A stretch of DNA of 64,000 bases, taken from contig DGQK01000007.1 in the NCBI GenBank assembly GCA_002390745.1, positions 1 to 64,000 of the forward strand, read 5' to 3'. This stretch comes from Bacteroidetes bacterium UBA4416 (GTDB lineage: Bacteria > Bacteroidota > Bacteroidia > B-17B0 > Aurantibacillaceae). Each line of letters opens with the position of its first letter. The first letter of the stretch is position 1. The notes below the pieces were generated by a model, which saw only the letters and a list, made by a program, of their open reading frames with translations, made no database searches and had not been told where the DNA came from. The position numbers were made by a program, and so were the translations under genes. Of the stretch, positions 57,634-64,000 are shown one piece after another.

Positions 57634-60600
57634 TTAACGGTCTAAATTACCGTAGTCGAGTTTCTTGCCACTGATCGCCAGGATACCCCGGAGGATGAGG
57701 ATCATGAAAGGAACATACATCACCGCTCTCGGCAGTTCGAAATGCTCGGTGATCACGATCGCTTTGCGTTTCAGGCGCTCCGTGATCAGGTACATCGACG
57801 GGATCAGCAGGAGCGTGAGGAACGTGGCGAACAATAACCCAAAGATCATCGTCCAGCTCAGAGGACCAAAGAAGGCCACGCTGTCACCTCCAAAGAAGAT
57901 GTGCGGGTTACCGGTTGCAAGCAGCGTTTCGAAATCAATATTCAAACCAACCGCCAGGGGGATCAGGCCCAGGATAGCAGCCGTAGCCGTCAGGATCACC
58001 GGCGTCATCCGCGTACGTCCTGCCTCTACAGTTGCTTCATAAAGACTCATGCCGCCTTCGCGGGCAAACTCGGCAAACTCTACCAGGAGGATACCGTTAC
58101 GCACCACAATACCGCCGAGGGCAATGATACCCACACCCGTCATGACAATACTCATATCCATCTTGAACAGGGAAACCCCGATGAGGACACCCACAATACT
58201 GAACACGATCTCCGACAGGATGATCAAGGGCTTGCCTAAAGAGTTGAAGAGGCCTACGAGTACAAGCAGCATCAGGCCTACGGCAATTAACATCGCATTG
58301 CCCAGGAAGCCCATGGTTTCTGCCTGCTCAGCCTTATCACCGGCAAACTGAACAATCACATTACCCGACTTCTTGTAGTTTTTCATCACGCGCTCCACGT
58401 TGGCTACCACCTCATTCGCGTTGAAGCCATCCTTCACATCCGATGATAAGGTAATCACACGCTTGTTATTCTTACGTTTGATGCCTGCATAGGTATAATC
58501 GTAACGGATATCGCACACAGAAGCCAATGGCACACTGCGGATCATCCCGCCCATATTCATATCACGGTAGGTGATTTTCAGGTTGCGCAGGGTTTCGATG
58601 TCGATACGCTGATCGAATTTATAGCGCAATTGCACCGGATATTCATCATCCACATCACGGAACTTGGTTGCTTCCACACCATACACCGCTCCGCGGATCT
58701 CCATCGCCAGCTGGTAGGTGGAAATACCTTCGCGCAGGGCACGCTCACGGTCGATATCGAAAACGATCTCCGGCTTGTTGGCCACGAAATCCGATTTCAG
58801 CCCCACAACACCCGGGATCTTTGCCGCAGCGATAAACTTACGCAGGTTGTCGGCATTCGCAGTCAGCTCTTTGAAATCCTCGCCGATAATTTCGATACTC
58901 ACCGGTTTCGGCGTCGGAGGACCGCTCTGCTCTTTATTCACCACAATGTCGGCTCCCGGAATATCCCAGTTAAGCCCTTGCAATTGTTTCAGGTATTCGG
59001 CCGTCGACTGGCCATGGCGTTTTTCAAACTCCACAAAAGAGATCGCGATCTTGCCCTTATTCGGATACGAGTTCTGATCGCCATCGGCAGGGTCCGTTAC
59101 GCCAATCGTTACATTGGAAATCATCGACTCAACGTACGGATTGTTTTTACCCAATACGGTATATACTTTCTCTTCCACACGGCGCATCAGGTTGTTCGTC
59201 ACCTTTGGGTCTGTGCCTTCCGGCAATTTCACATACACATAAATATTATTCGGGTCGCCGCTCGGGAAGAATACCACTTTTGGTTTCATGATGCCAAACA
59301 GAACGAAGGAGAAAATAAACAAGCCTAACACATATACCAATGGCCTCCATGGCTTGCGCAGGCACCACTCCAGTATTTTCACATAACGCTTCACAAAGCC
59401 AGGCCAGATCCTAAACTGCCACGCTTCGATGGCTTTGTACAACCACAGGCGGTTCAGCACCAGGAAGAAGGCGAGGAACACGGTGAAATTGGCAACCGCA
59501 AAATGTCCTGTAGCATAAGAAGCCAATGCAATAATCGCATACAGGCCCAGCTGCATCCAGGCTTTACGTGTGATCTTTCCATGCTCTTTACTTTCCTCTT
59601 CATGCGATTTCATAAAGTCGACCGCAAACACCGGGTTAATGATGTAAGCTACAAATAAGGAAGCCAGCAGGGAAATAATGAGCGTTACCGGTAAGAAATA
59701 CATGAACTTACCAATGATGCCCTGCCAGAACACCAGAGGAATGAACGGCGCCAGCGTGGTAATGGTACCCGATAATACCGGCATGAACACTTCACCCACA
59801 GCCAGCTTGGCGGCTTTGGTGATCGGAATTTTACCGTTATCGAAAATCCGGTGCGTGTTCTCGATCACCACAATGGCATCATCCACCACAATACCCAGGG
59901 CAAGGATGAAGGAGAAGAGCACGATCATGTTAAAAGAGAAGCCGATGGCCGGCATGATCAGGAAGGCGATGAACATGGATAAAGGCACGGAGAGCGCTAC
60001 GAATAAGGCATTCGTTACCCCCATAAAGAACATCAATACAACCGTTACCAGGATAAAACCAATGACGATGGTATTGATGAGCTCATGCAGGGAATGTTTG
60101 GTTTTATCACTCTGGTCGCCGCTGATAGTGATATCAAGGCCTGCAGGAAATTCATTTTTCTTCATTTCCGCAATCGTTTCTTCGATGTGCTCAGCCGCAT
60201 GGATCAGGTTCTCGCCCGAGCGCTTGATCACGTTCAGGGTGATCACATTTTTACCGTTAGAGCTGGAATAACTTTCCTGCTCTTCGAAACCATCTTTCAC
60301 TTCCGCAAAATCCTTAATGAAGAGTTTGGCGCCGGAAGCAGAGGTCACCACAATGTTCTCAATTTCTTTCGGATCCTGGAATTCACTTTTAATACTCAGG
60401 GTTGGCTTCATCCCGTTCAAAGGAATGGTACCACCGGAAATCGTTAAGTTTTCCTGGGCGATAGCACGCTGCACATCCGTCAAAGTAAGCTGTGCTGCCT
60501 GCAATTTATAGGCATCGATGTTTACCTGGATCTCACGCTCGAGGGCACCAACCAGTTTCACCTCGTTGATCTCTTTCAGCCCCTCTACCCTGTCCTGAAG

Positions 60601-61098
60601 GTCTTCAGCGTATTTCTTCAATTGCTTCAGGTCATAATTACCCGCCACATTGATGTACATGATAGGGATCTCAGAGAAAGCGATCTCTTTAATGATAGGC
60701 TCACGCGTCAGTGTCTGCGGCATATCTGCACGCGCCTCATCCACCGCATCTTTCACGCGCTGCTTGGCCACTTCCACTTTCACATTGGTATGAAACTCCA
60801 CAATCACTACCGATACGTCCTGCAAGGAAGTACTGTTGAATTTTTTAATGCCCGAAATACCCTTCAGGCGTTTTTCAATGGGTTTGGTGATGGTATTTTC
60901 AATATTCGTTGGAGAGTTACCACCATTAATGGTATTGATGTAAATGGTAGGTACGGTAATGTCGGGAAACTGCTCTTTCGGCAGGGCGTTGTAGGCCATG
61001 ATCCCTGCAAGCGAGATAAAGATCGTAATAAGATAGACAGTCATCTTATTATCTATAGCCCAGCTCGACGGTTTAAATTCTTTTATTTTGTCTAACAT
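57634..61098 (-). CDS. RND efflux pump inner-membrane subunit (HAE1/CzcA-like)
   Basis: An 1,154-residue proton-driven exporter, full length. It starts with a cytoplasmic segment and TM1 (MTVYLITIFISLAGIMAYN), followed by ALPKEQFPDITVP, the family signature after TM1. The TM4 proton relay is ALGIVVDDAIVVIENTHRIF with the two Asp residues. It carries an extra soluble/membrane insertion after TM6 (about residues 495-570, KSHEEESKEHGKITRKAWMQLG and two more helices), longer than in AcrB. The C-terminal TM10-12 region includes GGIVVRNGILLVEFAEFARE. It is the last gene of the TetR-TolC-adaptor-RND operon. The substrate is not readable. Confidence 0.94.
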   Translation of the reverse strand: MLDKIKEFKPSSWAIDNKMTVYLITIFISLAGIMAYNALPKEQFPDITVPTIYINTINGGNSPTNIENTITKPIEKRLKGISGIKKFNSTSLQDVSVVIVEFHTNVKVEVAKQRVKDAVDEARADMPQTLTREPIIKEIAFSEIPIMYINVAGNYDLKQLKKYAEDLQDRVEGLKEINEVKLVGALEREIQVNIDAYKLQAAQLTLTDVQRAIAQENLTISGGTIPLNGMKPTLSIKSEFQDPKEIENIVVTSASGAKLFIKDFAEVKDGFEEQESYSSSNGKNVITLNVIKRSGENLIHAAEHIEETIAEMKKNEFPAGLDITISGDQSDKTKHSLHELINTIVIGFILVTVVLMFFMGVTNALFVALSVPLSMFIAFLIMPAIGFSFNMIVLFSFILALGIVVDDAIVVIENTHRIFDNGKIPITKAAKLAVGEVFMPVLSGTITTLAPFIPLVFWQGIIGKFMYFLPVTLIISLLASLFVAYIINPVFAVDFMKSHEEESKEHGKITRKAWMQLGLYAIIALASYATGHFAVANFTVFLAFFLVLNRLWLYKAIEAWQFRIWPGFVKRYVKILEWCLRKPWRPLVYVLGLFIFSFVLFGIMKPKVVFFPSGDPNNIYVYVKLPEGTDPKVTNNLMRRVEEKVYTVLGKNNPYVESMISNVTIGVTDPADGDQNSYPNKGKIAISFVEFEKRHGQSTAEYLKQLQGLNWDIPGADIVVNKEQSGPPTPKPVSIEIIGEDFKELTANADNLRKFIAAAKIPGVVGLKSDFVANKPEIVFDIDRERALREGISTYQLAMEIRGAVYGVEATKFRDVDDEYPVQLRYKFDQRIDIETLRNLKITYRDMNMGGMIRSVPLASVCDIRYDYTYAGIKRKNNKRVITLSSDVKDGFNANEVVANVERVMKNYKKSGNVIVQFAGDKAEQAETMGFLGNAMLIAVGLMLLVLVGLFNSLGKPLIILSEIVFSIVGVLIGVSLFKMDMSIVMTGVGIIALGGIVVRNGILLVEFAEFAREGGMSLYEATVEAGRTRMTPVILTATAAILGLIPLAVGLNIDFETLLATGNPHIFFGGDSVAFFGPLSWTMIFGLLFATFLTLLLIPSMYLITERLKRKAIVITEHFELPRAVMYVPFMILILRGILAISGKKLDYGNLDR

Positions 61099-61164
61099 AA
61101 TTTTAGTTTTCTGGTTATACCATGATTAGGTGCTCCGGTCACGCCACGGCGCGATGAGGCTAAA

Positions 61165-62265
61165 TTATTTTTTCACATTTACCTTGTCACCCTCGTTTAC
61201 CAGGTCGTACCCTTCGGTGATCAGCAAATCGCCTGCATTCAACCCTTTGGAGATCTCTGCATTACCATTGTATTCGTGAGAGATGGTGATTACTTTTTTG
61301 ACAACCTTTCCGTTTTCAGCAACAAACACATAACTCTCGTTGGTTCCTTTCTGGATGTATTTTACCGGTACGGTTACCATAGGTGTTGCCGATTGGTAAT
61401 CGTTGATCTTCAGTTTGGCAACCATATTCGGGTGGTATTCTTTGGAATTGTCGAGCAATACTTCCACACCGAATGTACGGGTTAAGTTATTGATCGCCCT
61501 CGACGCATAATTTACTTTAGAGGTAATAGAATCATGAATATCCGGGAACAGCACCAGGGCCTCGTTTCCGATTTTCACACGCGAGGCATAGCTTTCAGAC
61601 ACATCGGCTTTGACTTTCAGGTTGGAGAAGTTGATGACATTGATGGCAGAGATTCCAGGTGCTACAGCCTGCCCGATTTTAATATTCACCGCGTCGATCG
61701 TTCCGTTGATCGGAGAGATGATTTTGCTCATGCGCACCTGCTCCTGCATGGTAGCGATCTTGTTCTCCAGGCTCTCTTTGGTATTTTTGCTTTGCAGGAA
61801 CTGGATCTCCGTACCGATCTTCTGGTCCCAGAGATTTTTTTGTTTCTGGTATACCTGTGTTGCCAGATCAAGGCTTGTCTGCAGGTCGGCAATTTGTTGC
61901 TGGGTAGCACGGGCATCGGTTTCTGCCAGCACCTGTCCCTTATGCACTTCATCACCTACCTTCACATTAATTTTGGTAACGGTACCGGGCATTTCAGTAG
62001 ATAAGGATACGTTTTCGTCTGCATCAATGCGCCCCTGCACTTCGATGTATGTTTTGAAGGGCTGGGTCGTCAATGGCATCGCCACCACATCGGCCAGTTT
62101 TTCTTTCGTCGTGTCCGTTTTCGCCAGCTCTTCTTCCAGCGTAGCGATCTTGGTTTCCAGCTCCGCCTTTTGCGTTCTCAGTTTTTCGAGCTCCGCTTTT
62201 TTATCAGGACTGCCGCATGCAACCATCATAGCTGCTAAGGTGATGTATAAAATAGATGTTTTCAT
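61165..62265 (-). CDS. RND efflux periplasmic adaptor (membrane fusion protein), lipoprotein
   Basis: A 366-residue adaptor lipoprotein (signal peptide ending MMVACG). After the lipid anchor there is a coiled coil (about 25-52, KKAELEKLRTQKAELETKIATLEEEL), an unusual place for it because it precedes the barrel-sandwich core. The core has the half-motifs GTVTKINVKVGDEVHKGQVLAETD and INGTIDAVNIKIGQAVAPG around the long alpha hairpin. The beta-barrel and membrane-proximal domains follow. It sits between TolC (30 nt) and the RND gene (66 nt) and bridges the two. Confidence 0.94.
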   Translation of the reverse strand: MKTSILYITLAAMMVACGSPDKKAELEKLRTQKAELETKIATLEEELAKTDTTKEKLADVVAMPLTTQPFKTYIEVQGRIDADENVSLSTEMPGTVTKINVKVGDEVHKGQVLAETDARATQQQIADLQTSLDLATQVYQKQKNLWDQKIGTEIQFLQSKNTKESLENKIATMQEQVRMSKIISPINGTIDAVNIKIGQAVAPGISAINVINFSNLKVKADVSESYASRVKIGNEALVLFPDIHDSITSKVNYASRAINNLTRTFGVEVLLDNSKEYHPNMVAKLKINDYQSATPMVTVPVKYIQKGTNESYVFVAENGKVVKKVITISHEYNGNAEISKGLNAGDLLITEGYDLVNEGDKVNVKK

Positions 62266-62295
62266 ATAGATGGTGTATTATTCTTTTTTTTTAAA

Positions 62296-63651
62296 TTATT
62301 TCGTTAAGGTTCCTATGGCTTTTTGATAATCGATCTTCGCTACCAGCATATCGTACACAGAGTTGTAGTAATTGGTCTGCGCTTCTTTCAGGGAGCTTTG
62401 GGCAGTGGTTACCTCAAGGTTGCTGCCAACGCCCTGCTCGTATTTTTTCTGAGCCACATCAAAGACGTGCTGCGCCAGCTCCATGTTCCGTTTTTGGGTG
62501 CTCAGGGACACAAAAGCATTTTCGTAGCTGATCTCCGCAATTTTGGTTTCAAGCTCTGCCGCCAGTTCCAGGTTTTTGATCTGGGACTCTCCTTTCAGCA
62601 CAGCAATTTTGGCCTGCTGTATCCGGTTGTGGCGCTGTAGCCCATCAAATAAGGAAAAGTTGAGGGTTCCGCCGATCACAGCCACCTTAAACCAGTTCTT
62701 ATCTTTGTCGAAGAAATCGAATTGCTGGCGCTGGGCGTTGTACTGGTAAGAGCCGTAAACACCAAGCGTAGGCAGGTAACCTAAACGGTGGCGTTTCACA
62801 TCCGTGTGGTACAGTTTCTGCTGTATTTGCAACAGCTGGTAATCGGGGCGGTTGCTGATGTCGATTTTCCCGTTCCCCAGCGTAGGCTGCTCATCTGTAG
62901 ACACCTTCAGGGAATCGCTGAGCGTGATCGGGTCACTTACCTTATATCCCATCTGAAATTTGAGCATGTTTTCAGATAAGCCGATGAGGCGAACCGTTTT
63001 TTCCTTTTCCGTCACCAGGTTGTTGTACTGCACCTCCAGGCGTTCAGCATCGATCTGCTCTACCAGGCCCTGCTGGTTAAAAGCTTTGGTATCGTCGTAG
63101 GCTTTCTTCAAACGTTCCAGGTTGGCATCCAGGAGCTTCACACGCTCCCTGTTCACCAGCACATTATAATAGGCTTTGGATACAGAAGCTGCCAGCTCGG
63201 TTTTGCTCCTGTATACGTTGATCTTCGACAGGGCGATCAGCTCCTTGGCCGCTTTCAGACCAACGATGTAATCGCTGCTGAAAATAAGCTGCGAGGCGCT
63301 CAAACCGGCAGTAGCATTATACTTGGTACCAAACTTCACCGGGATAAACGTACCGGCCGGACCTCCGAAAAACTCAGCAGGCAGCAAGGATGTCGGGATC
63401 TCCAGGTAATCCTTCAGGTCAACGCTTCCGTTGATCTGGGGCAAGCCTACGCCCAGCAATTCTTTTCGCTTATAGTTCGCATTCTGAACGTCGTATTCCG
63501 CGTTCAGGTAATTCGGACTATTTTTAAGCGAATAGTCTATAGCCTGCTGCAGGGTAAAACTGGTGGAGTTTTGGTTACCTGCGTCCTGGGCATTTACAGA
63601 TGTCATGCCAACACCTATAAATAACAATGGAAATATTACTTTTTTTCTCAT
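62296..63651 (-). CDS. outer-membrane efflux factor (TolC family)
   Basis: A 451-residue TolC-like channel with signal peptide (MRKKVIFPLLFIGVGMTSVNAQ), without a lipobox, in contrast to the factor at 1914. The two repeats are visible: ALQQAIDYSLKNSPNYLNAEYDVQNANY near the N terminus and RLGYLPTLGVYGSYQYN later, with long helical segments around them (AELETKIAEISYENAFVSL). It is the second gene of the TetR-led operon and starts 11 nt after the regulator stop. Confidence 0.93.
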   Translation of the reverse strand: MRKKVIFPLLFIGVGMTSVNAQDAGNQNSTSFTLQQAIDYSLKNSPNYLNAEYDVQNANYKRKELLGVGLPQINGSVDLKDYLEIPTSLLPAEFFGGPAGTFIPVKFGTKYNATAGLSASQLIFSSDYIVGLKAAKELIALSKINVYRSKTELAASVSKAYYNVLVNRERVKLLDANLERLKKAYDDTKAFNQQGLVEQIDAERLEVQYNNLVTEKEKTVRLIGLSENMLKFQMGYKVSDPITLSDSLKVSTDEQPTLGNGKIDISNRPDYQLLQIQQKLYHTDVKRHRLGYLPTLGVYGSYQYNAQRQQFDFFDKDKNWFKVAVIGGTLNFSLFDGLQRHNRIQQAKIAVLKGESQIKNLELAAELETKIAEISYENAFVSLSTQKRNMELAQHVFDVAQKKYEQGVGSNLEVTTAQSSLKEAQTNYYNSVYDMLVAKIDYQKAIGTLTK

Positions 63652-63662
63652 ATAACAAATTA

Positions 63663-63998
63663 TTATTCTTCGTCTTTTATTTTTTTATAGTTATTGATCA
63701 GCTTATGGCCTTTCACGCTGCAGATACTGTATACAAACATGTCGAGGATGAGTTCATGCGCTTTGGAAAAACTGACGCTATCATAGTTGAAGTAGTTTCC
63801 GAACATCAGCATATCGATTTGTGCCATGCGGTATTCTGCCGTAAACGGAATGTTGATGTCTTTCCGGTACAATCCCATTTCCACGCCCACCTTGATGTTC
63901 TTAACGATCAGCTTGCTGGTGCAGTATTCGCGAAACGAGCGGAACTGCTCATAGGCTTTCGGGTAAAACTTTTGCAGATCGAGAAAAAAGACCGGTGT
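63663..63998 (-). CDS. TetR/AcrR family regulator, C-terminal part (window edge)
   Basis: The 111 C-terminal residues of a regulator that continues beyond the right edge of the window; the frame is open from base 63998. The visible part is all helical (FFLDLQKFYPKAYEQFRSFREYC and AQIDMLMFGNYFNYDSVSFSKAHEL), as in the ligand-binding domain of TetR-type regulators; the DNA-binding head is not in the window. The position, directly in front of an RND efflux operon and 11 nt from TolC, supports the call. It probably represses the operon and itself. Confidence 0.78.
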   Translation of the reverse strand, partial: TPVFFLDLQKFYPKAYEQFRSFREYCTSKLIVKNIKVGVEMGLYRKDINIPFTAEYRMAQIDMLMFGNYFNYDSVSFSKAHELILDMFVYSICSVKGHKLINNYKKIKDEE

Positions 63999-64000
63999 AA

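Noticed and set aside
61610..62269. 219-codon plus-strand frame
   Set aside because: Antisense to the adaptor lipoprotein gene; Ser/Cys-rich product without family features.

Overview
The window is a chromosomal segment of a Bacteroidota bacterium, most likely of the Chitinophagales/Sphingobacteriales type. Three lines of evidence support this. It carries type IX secretion and gliding genes (gldJ, porU, porV, a PorP/SprF homologue, a PorG-like protein and a T9SS-sorted substrate) and bshA. The promoters repeatedly show the Bacteroidota -7 box TAnnTTTG; the tRNA-Pro promoter has the full TTTG-N17-TATATTTG. Shine-Dalgarno sequences are rare. Apart from one AT-rich insert the composition is even and close to half G+C. 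I recognised no insertion sequence, prophage or CRISPR array. The family and genus are not resolved.

Layout. 1-4056: the 3' part of an AcrB-type RND pump with an outer-membrane factor lipoprotein, then a TerC-like membrane protein. 4225-4977: tRNA-Pro(TGG) followed by two tandem 345/346-bp units, each made of a small GIY-YIG gene and a tRNA 3'-end fragment broken by a 16-bp palindrome. 5092-16604: a T9SS substrate, murF, gldJ and a porP-like gene on the minus strand, divergent from porU and porV. 16869-21474: proline dehydrogenase, a CBS protein, nadK and eno. 21523-23660: an AT-rich two-gene cassette (AAA ATPase plus RloB/TOPRIM-like protein), the best candidate for a mobile defence system. 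23661-37553: enzymes, envelope proteins, an AraC regulator with likely operator repeats, a CoA ligase/acyltransferase pair and an M48 protease. 37608-44424: a nonsense-interrupted small gene, a papain-like peptidase/esterase/methyltransferase operon and a glycosyltransferase/two-methyltransferase operon. 44425-45135: an intergenic region packed with palindromes and a duplicated 60-bp repeat. 45136-57342: symporter, GlsB-like N-acyltransferase, engB, M16 protease, bshA, Crp regulator, SDR, and a C45 Ntn-hydrolase with a small partner. 57634-64000: a complete TetR - TolC - adaptor - RND efflux operon whose regulator runs off the window end.

How the genes work together. The T9SS block supplies an outer-membrane shuttle (PorV), a sortase (PorU), a PorP/SprF component, a GldJ lipoprotein and, at 5092, a likely client with a C-terminal sorting domain. 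Two RND efflux operons border the window. The 41259-44424 operon looks like surface glycan or lipid modification, and the 30257-32733 pair looks like acyl activation followed by transfer. All functional calls come from reading motifs and family resemblance by eye; no database search was run.
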